Source: Nitrospinaceae bacterium
GTDB taxonomy: Bacteria; Nitrospinota; Nitrospinia; Nitrospinales; Nitrospinaceae
DNA: 14,635 nucleotides
Assembly: GCA_029261615.1 (NCBI GenBank)
Contig: JAJDAX010000260.1
Location: 1 to 14,635, forward strand
Direction: 5' to 3'
Shown: positions 6,128 to 12,788 of the stretch, piece after piece
Position numbering within the stretch: position 1 is the first letter of the stretch
How the letters are laid out: the number at the start of each line of letters is the position of its first letter
Position numbers and translations under genes: made by a program
The notes under the pieces: generated by a model
What the model was told of the DNA's origin: nothing
The model's database searches: none
The model's input: the letters and a program-made list of their open reading frames with translations, nothing else

Positions 6128-6699
6128 TTCAGATTTGCATCCATCCTTTTAAGGCGCTCTTTCATTTCCTTTTCGGCATCCGTCTGGACCGTGAAGGTTT
6201 CTTTCCGACCTACCTTTAAACCGACAGATTCGAGATATATTCCGTCTATAGCGCCTTCTGCGAAATCACGGAGGATAGATTCCTTATCCAGCTTTTCTTC
6301 CGTCCGGATGTAAAGACCATCGGACAACCTTTTAAGTCGGGCAATCACGGCATCGGCTGTTTTACAAATATTCGTGAGCAGGGAGACAGCGGGTTTCCCG
6401 GCGTGAAAAACAAGTGAACCGTATCGAAGCTTGAAGGTTTGTTTGCCTGTTTGTTTCCGGACTTTTTCTGCATATATTTTTAAATCCTTAACAAGCCGAT
6501 TTCTTTCAGCGGTCATACCAGCCGAATCACCCTCTGACCGTTTCTGATCGAATTTTTCCTTAACTTTCATAATTGCCCTGGCTTCGGATTGACCCCAGTA
6601 CTGGAAATCCATATCGATTGCATGGCAACGCTTAAGAGCCGCTACCGCCTGCTCCGTCGTTTCGATCCCAACCTTAGGGCTTTTCTTTGACTTACTCAC
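6124..6699 (-). CDS. gam: Host-nuclease inhibitor Gam-like protein
   Basis: Mu Gam binds double-stranded DNA ends and shields them from RecBCD and other exonucleases; it is a bacterial Ku homologue. I place the start at GTG 6699, giving 191 residues (Mu Gam is 174), because AAGGAGG lies 5 bases upstream. The longer frame from 6843 would add 48 non-homologous residues and overlap another small gene. Residues about 12-95 are long charged helices (AVAALKRCHAIDMDFQYWGQ and following), then the beta region KQTFKLRYGSLVFH and SVGLKVGRKETFTVQ near the C terminus, the pattern expected for Gam. It follows the transposition genes, as in Mu. It overlaps a 56-codon ORF upstream by 8 bases and a 25-codon ORF downstream by 4. 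Confidence 0.8.
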   Translation of the reverse strand: MSKSKKSPKVGIETTEQAVAALKRCHAIDMDFQYWGQSEARAIMKVKEKFDQKRSEGDSAGMTAERNRLVKDLKIYAEKVRKQTGKQTFKLRYGSLVFHAGKPAVSLLTNICKTADAVIARLKRLSDGLYIRTEEKLDKESILRDFAEGAIDGIYLESVGLKVGRKETFTVQTDAEKEMKERLKRMDANLK

Positions 6700-6862
6700 A
6701 ACGACCTCCTTTTTTTTCTGTGTTGTTCCTGACAATTTCCGCTTCGACCTTCTTTGACTCAAGTACGGGTTTGCGCTTCCACATAAACTTTCCGAGGATG
6801 CGGCGGACTCGTTTGAACTTTGATTTCGGCAGGGGATAGGCATTGACCTGCCAGTCCCGCAT
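6692..6862 (-). CDS. Small basic protein (56 aa) between the MuB-like operon segment and gam
   Basis: A 56-codon ORF that fills the space before gam. Its ATG overlaps the stop of the 67-residue gene (TGATG), and its last 8 bases overlap the gam GTG start. The product begins MRDWQVNAYPLPKSKF and is strongly basic (FKRVRRILGKFMWKRK), ending in a polar tail. A nucleic-acid-binding role is possible from charge alone. The exact overlaps at both ends are the main evidence that it is a real gene. Confidence 0.55.
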   Translation of the reverse strand: MRDWQVNAYPLPKSKFKRVRRILGKFMWKRKPVLESKKVEAEIVRNNTEKKGGRCE

Positions 6863-7065
6863 CACGATTCACCGCCAAACCGGATGGGCTCACCCGGTTC
6901 TGGCAATGGGGTGTCTTCAACGTAATCTGTGAGCTCATCACGTAATTCGAGAATTTCTTCAAATGAAAGTTCAAATTCAGATTTACGCAACACAAGTTTG
7001 TGGCACCTTTTCTTCTTCGTCGAGATGTTGGTTATCTGAATCAATTTCTTTAGTTTCTGAGGCAT
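6862..7065 (-). CDS. Hypothetical small early protein (67 aa)
   Basis: A 67-residue protein starting at ATG 7065 with AAGGAG 9 bases upstream. The first 83 bases overlap the 3' end of the MuB-like gene in another frame. The N terminus is very basic (PQKLKKLIQITNISTKKKR); the second half is acidic and helical (SFEEILELRDELTDYVED) with a Pro-rich end. The good ribosome site and the coupled downstream ORF support it as a gene. I do not recognise the family. Confidence 0.55.
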   Translation of the reverse strand: MPQKLKKLIQITNISTKKKRCHKLVLRKSEFELSFEEILELRDELTDYVEDTPLPEPGEPIRFGGES

Positions 7066-8053
7066 TTCGTTTTGCTCCTTTTTTGCTTGTCCTGTATTGC
7101 GGCTTGAGTTGGGAAATAGAATGTTTCGCCGCCTCTTCCAGGAGCCGCCTGGACATGGGGGTGTTTTGTTTTTGACCGCGTGTTACGGCCAAAGTGAGGA
7201 TGCGGATTACAAGATGCAATCCGCCGTAATATTGATTGGCTATTGTGAGGAGGTATTCGAATTCTTCTTTTTTCAAGCGCCCTTTCATAAGCCCATGAAT
7301 GACCTGGTCAAAATCCTTTTCGCTGAATTTTGGCTCAACCACTAATACGTTCATGCGAGCCGCCATTTGCTGGTAAAAGCTTTCATCGGATTTAGTGGTT
7401 ACTGAGTCGCGGACTTTATTGTTCCCGGCGATCACGATTCCCATTCCGAGATCATGCAGGGCTCGGATCACTTCGAATATGGTGGTGTTTGGTCCGCTGT
7501 CTGGATTGAGTGCCTGGGCATCATCAAGGATCAGCATTTTTCCACCGGCTGAGGCAAGGTCACATATCCGGTTAAAAAGGACTATCTGATTACCGGCGGT
7601 CGGAAGGTTGAGTGAGAGTGCGATTTGTTGAAGAAAGGACACGCGCCCGCGCATGTATGGGTGGCACTTGATGTAATAGGTATTTGGCTTTTGGGAGTAA
7701 ATCTTCAAGGCGGTTGTTTTGCCGAGGCCGGAATCTCCAACGATGACTGATATCTGGTTATAGGCGTGGGCCATCACGCAGAAGCGTTCTATTGTTTTTG
7801 CCTGGCGGGTGAGGACATATTCTGTTTCGATGATGACGGCTTGTCGCTCGCCTTCCAGTGAGAAATATTGATTTATTTTTTCAATGACGTTTTTATTTGA
7901 GCCTTTGTAGGTGCCGCGCATCCAGGCGGACAGGGTTGCGGCGGAAATTCCTGCGGCTGAGGCAAACCGGTTATTTGAGTTTCCGGGCTTTGCTACCCAC
8001 TCCTCTACTTTTTTGCGCGCGGTTCTCTCTTGTGGTTCTAAAGCTTTTTCCAT
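6983..8053 (-). CDS. MuB-type transposition ATPase (target-selection AAA+ protein)
   Basis: A 356-residue AAA+ ATPase related to Mu B, which coats target DNA, activates the MuA transposase and gives target immunity. An N-terminal helix-turn-helix (about 28-50, ASAAGISAATLSAWMRG) resembles the lambda-repressor-like N domain of MuB. Walker A is GDSGLGKTT (106-114) and Walker B MLILDDAQ (173-180). Sensor-1-like GIVIAGN (205-211) follows, with a candidate Arg finger at R233 in AARMN. The C terminus (about 320-356) is a charged tail absent from Mu B (312 aa). GGAGG lies 5 bases before the ATG, and the gene starts 17 bases after the transposase stop. The transposase-ATPase pairing supports a working Mu/Tn7-class transposition module. 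TnsC or IstB relationships are less likely given gam and mor nearby. Confidence 0.85.
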   Translation of the reverse strand: MEKALEPQERTARKKVEEWVAKPGNSNNRFASAAGISAATLSAWMRGTYKGSNKNVIEKINQYFSLEGERQAVIIETEYVLTRQAKTIERFCVMAHAYNQISVIVGDSGLGKTTALKIYSQKPNTYYIKCHPYMRGRVSFLQQIALSLNLPTAGNQIVLFNRICDLASAGGKMLILDDAQALNPDSGPNTTIFEVIRALHDLGMGIVIAGNNKVRDSVTTKSDESFYQQMAARMNVLVVEPKFSEKDFDQVIHGLMKGRLKKEEFEYLLTIANQYYGGLHLVIRILTLAVTRGQKQNTPMSRRLLEEAAKHSISQLKPQYRTSKKGAKRNASETKEIDSDNQHLDEEEKVPQTCVA

Positions 8054-8070
8054 TGGTTCCTCCGTTTCAA

Positions 8071-10065
8071 TTACCCGTTGATGGCGATATCGTCAAGAAA
8101 GTCCAGTGAGTCGTCATCATCATTTAATTCCTGGTCGAGAATTTCCAAATCATCAACGAAATCCAGTTCGTCGGTTTGTTCCAGGTCTCGGCCTTTGCGT
8201 TCAGCTTCCTGCTCTGCGATTGACTTGTATTGAGTTGGCTTTAGTCCTACGCCTTCCAGTGCGGCGTTGGCTTCCTTGAGGTGGACTGCTTTACGCTTCT
8301 TGATGCCTTTAATTTTTTTGGTGCCTTCGGCGTTTTCGATCAGGTCCATCATTGGGTTGTTGGTCAGTGTTTCGATGGCATTTTTTTGCTCTCTCAAAAT
8401 CGCGCGCTGGGCTTTTCTTAATTCACGCCATTCGACTGCGGTGAAATCCACAAGACGCGAATCAATAGCGGTGGTCAGGAATTCGTTTTCAAGGTTGAAA
8501 ACGTAAAGTTGCCCAGCTGATTCAGAAGAGACGCGGACCTTTACTTTTTGACCGTCGAAACTGACCAGATTGGGACTGACATAAATCCCTGTTTCAAAAT
8601 CAATTCCTTTTTTCTGAACTATGCGGGTGCCCATTGGCTGGAGAAGGATATCCAGTGCGCGGACGTTCACGACGTGACGCTTTGGCATGGTGCATTGCGC
8701 GGCCTTGATTTCCGGGGCCATCTTGATTCCACCGTGGCGGCGTTGGTGATAGACATTTTCAATCCACCGGTCGATGATTTCCTGTAGTTGTTCCGGCATC
8801 AGGTTTAATTCAATTTGCCCACCACTCATGAAACGCTGAGCAAACGTTTTTTGCGCTTCGATATCTTTTCGCTCTGCAACGCTGTGGCCTATGTAGCCCT
8901 GGAGCTCTTCAAAGAGACCGGTTGAGAGTGTCCGGAAAAACCGTTCTATATGGGGTTTCTTTTCTGGAGAGAAGGGCGGGACCACAACCTGATTGATGCC
9001 GAGGGATTCACAAATAGTCTTGACGTGTTTCGAGGTGAAATCTTTGCCGTTATCGGAAACGATATTGGTGGGTAATCCCCAATCGATTATGGATTCCCGG
9101 ATTACATTTGCGATGGCGTGAGAGTTTGACGTTTTGGAAACATGACACTTGGCTCTTCTGGGATAGATGTCCAGCATTCCGGCTATGTTATAGCGTTTAT
9201 TGTCTGCAAGCAGGAGGTCGGCTGGAGTCGAATCGGTTTCCCAAAAGTGATTAACGTAGGTGGCTTTTTCAGATTCTGACCCGTAGGCCACCATGTGCTG
9301 ACCTTTCCAGGCATCCGGGTTTTGAATGAATTTAAAAAGTGACGCGTTATTTTTTTTCCAGGTATTCACGAAGCGGCGAACGGTGGAGCCTGAGATTTCT
9401 GTTTCCGGGAATTTCAAAGCAACATATTCAAATATGCGTTCAATTCGACGGTGGGGCTTGTCTTTGATTAGTGAGAGGATATAACCTTGCTGGACCTTTG
9501 TTAATTTTGCCCGGCTCGATCCAAACTTTTTGCAAGCGAGACCCTGGAGTCCATGCTCTTGATAGCCTTTCCGCCATCGGTAAAAAGTGTCGATACCAAT
9601 ATTATTTTTGGTACACAATTCTTTTAAAATTGCCGTCCTGGATTCCGACGTTTGAATTTCTTTTTCGATTGATTGAATTATTTCCAGGCGCTGTTCTATT
9701 ATTTTTTTGTGTTCCGGCGGTTGAGAATCAAACCACGGCAGGGCCGCCTCGGCGGTGCAAGACTCGATGGCAACCGATTTGCTTCCGTTGTGCTGAGGCG
9801 ACCCTTTCGTGCCTCCACCGGTATCCTGGCGTTGCTTTGGTTCGGTGGGGGTGGGGTTTGATGAATAAAATTCCAGCACTTTTTTTTGTGCTTTTTTTGA
9901 GAGACTATCTGCCCGGATTTCTGTGCGGGTTTTTCCTTGCTGGTTTCCATTTATTTTTCGGGTGGTGTATTTGCCCTTCTGGATCCGTTTTTCTATCGCG
10001 CGGGATTTGCAGGACTCCAGAGAGGCCGCGCCATCTATGCTGACCCACTTCGCGGCAAGGCTCAT
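8071..10065 (-). CDS. MuA-type DDE transposase
   Basis: A 664-residue transposase of the Mu A class (Mu A is 663). The N-terminal end- or enhancer-binding domain begins AKWVSIDGAA and includes the region up to about 70 (SLSKKAQKKVLEFY), as in MuA. A second DNA-binding helical part covers about 140-240, including FYRWRKGYQEHG. The RNase H-fold core has D278 in ETDSTP, D338 in VSDNGKDF and E374 in PHIERF, so the last two acidic residues are 35 apart (D35E), shorter than in Mu A. QRRHGG (441-446) and a C-terminal beta-barrel-like part follow. The tail (about 629-660) is extremely acidic (DELDFVDDLEILDQEL). The start overlaps the upstream gene stop (ATGA). All catalytic residues are present, so activity is plausible. 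Confidence 0.93.
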   Translation of the reverse strand: MSLAAKWVSIDGAASLESCKSRAIEKRIQKGKYTTRKINGNQQGKTRTEIRADSLSKKAQKKVLEFYSSNPTPTEPKQRQDTGGGTKGSPQHNGSKSVAIESCTAEAALPWFDSQPPEHKKIIEQRLEIIQSIEKEIQTSESRTAILKELCTKNNIGIDTFYRWRKGYQEHGLQGLACKKFGSSRAKLTKVQQGYILSLIKDKPHRRIERIFEYVALKFPETEISGSTVRRFVNTWKKNNASLFKFIQNPDAWKGQHMVAYGSESEKATYVNHFWETDSTPADLLLADNKRYNIAGMLDIYPRRAKCHVSKTSNSHAIANVIRESIIDWGLPTNIVSDNGKDFTSKHVKTICESLGINQVVVPPFSPEKKPHIERFFRTLSTGLFEELQGYIGHSVAERKDIEAQKTFAQRFMSGGQIELNLMPEQLQEIIDRWIENVYHQRRHGGIKMAPEIKAAQCTMPKRHVVNVRALDILLQPMGTRIVQKKGIDFETGIYVSPNLVSFDGQKVKVRVSSESAGQLYVFNLENEFLTTAIDSRLVDFTAVEWRELRKAQRAILREQKNAIETLTNNPMMDLIENAEGTKKIKGIKKRKAVHLKEANAALEGVGLKPTQYKSIAEQEAERKGRDLEQTDELDFVDDLEILDQELNDDDDSLDFLDDIAING

Positions 10066-10547
10066 TCTGTTTTTCCTTCCCGAAGTGAGGTTTCAAGTTC
10101 TTTTTCTTTTTTTTCGAGGCGATCTTTTGTGCGTTTGATTCGATCCAGTTCCAACTGGACAACTTCTCTGCTTTTAAGGAGGCGGTGGTTTGTTGTGGTG
10201 GCCAAAATTTCTATTAATTTGAAATCGCCGGTGACTTCACAAAATGCCGGTATCATTTCGGCGGGGATTCCCCATCTTTTATTTCCGTTGTGATCCACCC
10301 CTTCGGAGGTTTTTGCTCGCGATTCTGAGGACCAGTTATCGAGTGTGCTTTTAGTCAGGTCGATTCCTGTGAGGCGAGACATCTCGGCAACAATCTGGCA
10401 CCGATCAATTGCTGATACCCTTATTGCTTCACTGACGGCTGCTCTAATTCGGATATCCACGTCCAGACTTCCTGGGAAGAGGGTTTGCTGATATTCTTTG
10501 CCGTCAGCGCGTTTCCCTTTATTTGACGTAGACCGGTGGGTTTTCAT
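10062..10547 (-). CDS. Conserved early phage protein upstream of the transposase
   Basis: A 161-residue protein, coupled to the transposase by ATGA. LFPGSLDVDIRIRAAVSEAI (23-42) is followed by a segment with a helix-turn-helix look (VAEMSRLTGIDLTKSTLDNW, about 53-72). Then come GIPAEMIPAFCEVTGDFKLIEIL (about 92-114) and a coiled coil (about 128-155, LDRIKRTKDRLEKKEKELE). I recall similar proteins just upstream of Mu-like transposases, usually called hypothetical or phage regulatory. DNA binding and dimerisation through the coiled coil are inferred. No Shine-Dalgarno precedes the ATG, and a terminator-like hairpin lies just upstream, so expression may depend on read-through. Confidence 0.6.
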   Translation of the reverse strand: MKTHRSTSNKGKRADGKEYQQTLFPGSLDVDIRIRAAVSEAIRVSAIDRCQIVAEMSRLTGIDLTKSTLDNWSSESRAKTSEGVDHNGNKRWGIPAEMIPAFCEVTGDFKLIEILATTTNHRLLKSREVVQLELDRIKRTKDRLEKKEKELETSLREGKTE

Positions 10548-10568
10548 GTTTTAAAATTCACGTATAAG

Positions 10569-10618
10569 TTAAAATTAAAACCCCGGTGGTAGTGCTTCTC
10601 CAGGCGGCTACCACCGAG
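10569..10618 (-). terminator. Intrinsic terminator or attenuator between the Ner-like gene and the transposition genes
   Basis: On the minus strand a 12-bp stem (9 bp perfect, CGGTGGTAG with CTACCACCG, extended by CC/GG and one G-U pair) with a 15-base loop is followed by a U-rich run (TTTTAATTTTAA). It lies 10 bases after the stop of the Ner-like gene and 35-71 bases before the next start. The form is that of a rho-independent terminator, so it should limit transcripts reaching the transposase. Confidence 0.7.
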
Positions 10619-10627
10619 GCCGGGAAG

Positions 10628-10843
10628 TCAGGGCCGTTTCCGCCCTGCCTGATTCTTGATAAAGAGTTTTTTTTCCGGGCGGTCAAAATATCTGGCGATT
10701 CGGAAACGGAGTGGGCCGGATTCCCTTGTGCAATTAATCACCTTATTGAGGTGGGCACGGTCTACACCCAGTTCTTCGGCCAGTTCCGTTTGGGTCAGGC
10801 CTTTTTCTACAATTAATTGATTGACTGGGTTATTAAGATTCAT
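10628..10843 (-). CDS. Ner/Cro-like early repressor
   Basis: A 71-residue helix-turn-helix protein, first gene of the leftward early operon. The motif is LTQTELAEELGVDRAHLNKV (about 16-35). The remainder is short and basic (RKRP end), so there is no separate oligomerisation domain. Size and place match Mu Ner (75 aa), which turns down early transcription and the repressor promoter during lytic growth. It is divergent from the S24-type repressor across 92 bases. Sequence alone only says XRE-type HTH; the Ner role comes from position. Confidence 0.75.
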   Translation of the reverse strand: MNLNNPVNQLIVEKGLTQTELAEELGVDRAHLNKVINCTRESGPLRFRIARYFDRPEKKLFIKNQAGRKRP

Positions 10844-10889
10844 CTCAGATTTTAATTGTGTCTTAATTAGTTTTTAAGTGTCTTTTGGC

Positions 10890-10919
10890 AAAATAAACCA
10901 AATATTAAGTAATTGTCAA
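10890..10919 (-). promoter_or_regulatory. Early promoter of the leftward operon
   Basis: On the minus strand a perfect -35 TTGACA (10914-10919) is followed after 18 bases by TATTTT (10890-10895), matching 4 of 6 positions of the -10 consensus. It is followed by about 46 bases to the Ner-like ATG. This is the only strong candidate promoter for the transposition operon. Confidence 0.55.
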
Positions 10920-10922
10920 TTA
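10910..10922. promoter_or_regulatory. Probable operator in the repressor/Ner switch region
   Basis: A perfect interrupted palindrome, TAATTG-T-CAATTA, covers the -35 box of the early promoter. A related looser site, TAATT with AATTA around GTGTCTT, is seen at 10853-10869, and GTGTCTT recurs at 10878-10884. Binding of the repressor or Ner-like protein here would block the early promoter. No Shine-Dalgarno precedes the repressor ATG at 10936. Confidence 0.45.
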
Positions 10923-10935
10923 AAAAATAATTAAA

Positions 10936-11601
10936 ATGGAAAATATTGATTTAAAAGAGGTTGGGGAGAGGGTCCGGAGTTTACGGGGTGATTTAAGCCA
11001 ACCTGTATTTGCTGCCAGGCATGGCGTGAAGCAAAATGATATAAGTCGGCTTGAAACTGGCCGCGCTTTAAACCCTGCACCCGGTCTGCTATTGAGTATT
11101 GCCAAGGATTCGGCGGTCTCTATTGAATGGCTTCTGACCGGTGACCACAAAGCACCGACTGGAAATTTGGTTGCGGAAGATGATTTTATTTATGTCCCAA
11201 GGCTTCAAGTTACTGCGGAGGGTGGCGAGGGATTTGAAAACCGTGAAGAGCCTGTTGTTGACCATTTAGCCTTCCGAGCAGATTGGGTTCGTGATCAACT
11301 TCGTATTAAGCAGGAATATTTGGTTTCGATCCAGGCAAGTGGGGACAGCATGGAGCCCACAATTTCTGAAGGTGATGAACTGCTGGTCGATACTTCAAGG
11401 CAGGAAATATCGGTAGATGGTATATACTGTTTAAAATTATCTATTGGTCAGTTGGTCGTTAAGCGTGTTCAAAGAAAGCCTGATGGCGAATTGATTATTG
11501 TCAGTGATAATCCTAAATACCAGCCTTTCCCTATGACACCAGGTGGGAGTGAATCAATGAGTGTCATTGGTCGGGTGGTCTGGATTGGGAGGAAATTATG
11601 A
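10936..11601 (+). CDS. S24/LexA-type phage repressor (XRE HTH plus self-cleaving peptidase domain)
   Basis: A 221-residue immunity repressor. The N-terminal XRE helix-turn-helix covers about 8-67 (FAARHGVKQNDISRLETG). The C-terminal S24 peptidase domain shows catalytic Ser138 in SGDSMEPT and Lys176 in LVVKRVQ, the Ser-Lys dyad of LexA, lambda CI and P22 C2. The linker (YVPRLQVTAEGGEGFENR, about 86-103) would hold the cleavage site; a classical Ala-Gly is not present. Phage Mu's own repressor lacks this domain, so here RecA/SOS-triggered induction is likely. It is divergent from the Ner-like gene and coupled by ATGA to the membrane protein behind it. The ATG has no Shine-Dalgarno, suggesting weak or leaderless translation. 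Confidence 0.85.
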   Translation: MENIDLKEVGERVRSLRGDLSQPVFAARHGVKQNDISRLETGRALNPAPGLLLSIAKDSAVSIEWLLTGDHKAPTGNLVAEDDFIYVPRLQVTAEGGEGFENREEPVVDHLAFRADWVRDQLRIKQEYLVSIQASGDSMEPTISEGDELLVDTSRQEISVDGIYCLKLSIGQLVVKRVQRKPDGELIIVSDNPKYQPFPMTPGGSESMSVIGRVVWIGRKL

Positions 11602-12023
11602 ATTTTCTATATTGGATTGTTGTTGTTGTCGTGGTTATTTGGAATGGTTTTGATGCAAACAAAAGAGGGGCTTCTCTGGTATGGCCCGTTGGTACACTTA
11701 TTTTGCTTCCGGTTTTTTTGCCCGTCTATTTCGCTTTTCGCCCATTATTACCTGGTGAAACCAGAGATGGGGGCCGTGGTTGGAATGTCCTTAAAAACCT
11801 GGCTCTTTCCTGGACAGCATTAATGGTTTATGGAGGGATGGCTGGTTTTTTTGCTGCGGCTTCTCAGAATGCAGGTAAAGTTCAAACTGGTACTGAGGCC
11901 GCCGCTTCGGCAATTGGGACTGGGATCGGGATGGGGCTAATAGTTATGGTCTGGCTTATCCCAATGATATGCATGTTGGTGCTCGGATTTTTCCTGAAAA
12001 AGAGTGTGGTTGAGGAGGGGTGA
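11598..12023 (+). CDS. Four-helix membrane protein co-expressed with the repressor
   Basis: A 141-residue inner-membrane protein with hydrophobic spans at about 2-17, 27-47, 65-87 and 105-134. The loop between spans 2 and 3 carries RPLLPGETRDGGRGWNVLKN. A GGAGG ribosome site lies inside the end of the repressor gene, and the ATG overlaps its stop (ATGA), so it should be made whenever the repressor is, that is, in the dormant state. Genes in this position in temperate phages often act in superinfection exclusion or lysogenic conversion; that role is inferred from context. It is the last gene before the non-coding interval expected to hold the element's left end. Confidence 0.7.
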   Translation: MNFLYWIVVVVVVIWNGFDANKRGASLVWPVGTLILLPVFLPVYFAFRPLLPGETRDGGRGWNVLKNLALSWTALMVYGGMAGFFAAASQNAGKVQTGTEAAASAIGTGIGMGLIVMVWLIPMICMLVLGFFLKKSVVEEG

Positions 12024-12487
12024 CTTGTCCCGGCTTCACTTTTCCACAAAACGGCATGGCTCCAATTTCATTTTCAAAAATCACATAAAGCTTTGTAAAA
12101 TAAGTGTGGTGGCATTTTTGCAAGGATGCCACTACCCAGACTCTCCCGATATTTTCTGGAGTCAAAAGCCTGACGTGCTTCCGGAAGGTTTATAAATGGC
12201 CTTGAAACGGTATTTCACTGGTGTGCTAACGACCTTCAAAAGCCCTTAAATCCCACCGTTCAAACTCCCCACCCAAGTAGCCCGCCCTGTTCACAGGCCC
12301 TTAAAATGGGTACCGTCCATTTTCACCTCAAATAAGAAAACCTTTCCCTTCTCAAAAATAAAACCCCTATAAACCTTTAATAAAAAAGGAATAAAGGGGT
12401 AATAAAACCGCTGTCTCGTAACCTACCGTTTTTCTTAACTCAGGTGATAGTTCACATCCCCAACACTACTTTGGATGACTTAAAACC
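12024..12487. other. Non-coding interval likely to hold the element's left end
   Basis: No supported gene. A hairpin at 12106-12135 (10-bp stem with one G-T, arms around GTGGCAT and ATGCCAC) has no T tract. A TGAAA/TTTCA palindrome lies near 12202-12218. On the minus strand two similar 15-base blocks, GGTTTTATTTTTGAG and GGTTTTCTTATTTGAG, occur about 27 bases apart near 12325-12365; they could be transposase-binding repeats, but this is speculative. An AT-rich palindrome with ACCCCT and AGGGGT arms covers 12363-12400. No clear match to the 1579-1830 interval was found. Confidence 0.35.
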
Positions 12488-12593
12488 CGTCATCGCGAGC
12501 GACTGAAGAGAGCAACGCGATCCAGAGATTTTTTGATTTTTACGAGTGTTATCAAACTGGATTCCTTCGTCGCGATTACTCCTCGCAATGACG
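12488..12593. repeat. MITE-like inverted repeat (CGTCAT-GCGAG family)
   Basis: Arms at about 12488-12525 and 12557-12593 are imperfect inverted copies beginning CGTCATYGCGAG and ending near GATCCAG/GGATTCC. The CGTCATTGCGAG...GAAGC...ATCCAG pattern is a widespread dispersed intergenic repeat in several bacterial phyla, from recollection. The core between the arms is about 30 bases. It codes for nothing and suggests that host chromosome is already reached here. Confidence 0.7.
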
Positions 12594-12618
12594 AAAGCTT
12601 TTGACTTTGATTCAATAT

Positions 12619-12665
12619 TCCCCCTTTTCAAAGGGAAGGCGAAGCCACGGGGCTTTGAAGGGGGA
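12619..12665. repeat. Short inverted repeat, CCCCCTT/AAGGGGG family
   Basis: TCCCCCTT-TT-CAAAG pairs with CTTTGAAGGGGGA across an 18-base middle, with one 2-base bulge. This resembles the common dispersed intergenic repeats with TCCCCCTTTTCAAAGG arms. It lies right beside the repeat at 12488-12593. The remaining bases to 12788 contain no other recognisable signal. Confidence 0.6.
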
Positions 12666-12788
12666 GCAAAAACAAAATTGAAAATTACTGTTCAATCTTT
12701 CCTTATTAATCAGTTAATATCCTGACTACATAAGATGCTCATATTTTTCTTTATCTCTTAAGAAGACAGCTGGTTGAGGATATACCTT

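Larger units (their letters stand above)
1831..12023 (-). mobile_element. Mu-like transposable element lacking virion genes (gene-content limits; true ends not resolved)
   Basis: The limits given are the outermost genes confidently assigned; the ends must lie in 1579-1830 (or left of it) and in 12024-12780. The gene order repressor, Ner, transposase A, ATPase B, Gam, GemA, Mor is that of the early/middle part of phage Mu, with a RepA-like ATPase and two antisense membrane genes added. No terminase, portal, capsid, tail or lysis gene is present. Reading frames are intact and mostly overlapping, with no stop or frameshift seen in a core gene, so decay is not evident. Confidence 0.8.

Noticed and set aside
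6124..6843. Gam starting at ATG 6843 (239 aa)
   Set aside because: The extra 48 residues look non-homologous and overlap a better-supported 56-codon ORF; the GTG at 6699 has a near-perfect ribosome site.
9471..10043. 190-codon plus-strand open frame opposite the transposase
   Set aside because: Antisense shadow of the transposase; composition rich in Cys, Phe and Leu with no motif or ribosome site.
12363..12400. AT-rich palindrome as a rho-independent terminator
   Set aside because: The stem is broken by A/T internal loops and no clear T run follows on either strand.
1579..12700. Mu-type terminal repeats and 5-bp target duplication
   Set aside because: TG/CA candidates were compared by eye in both intervals. 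Only weak matches turned up (for example a shared 9-mer ATCCTTGCA), within chance expectation, so no ends are called.
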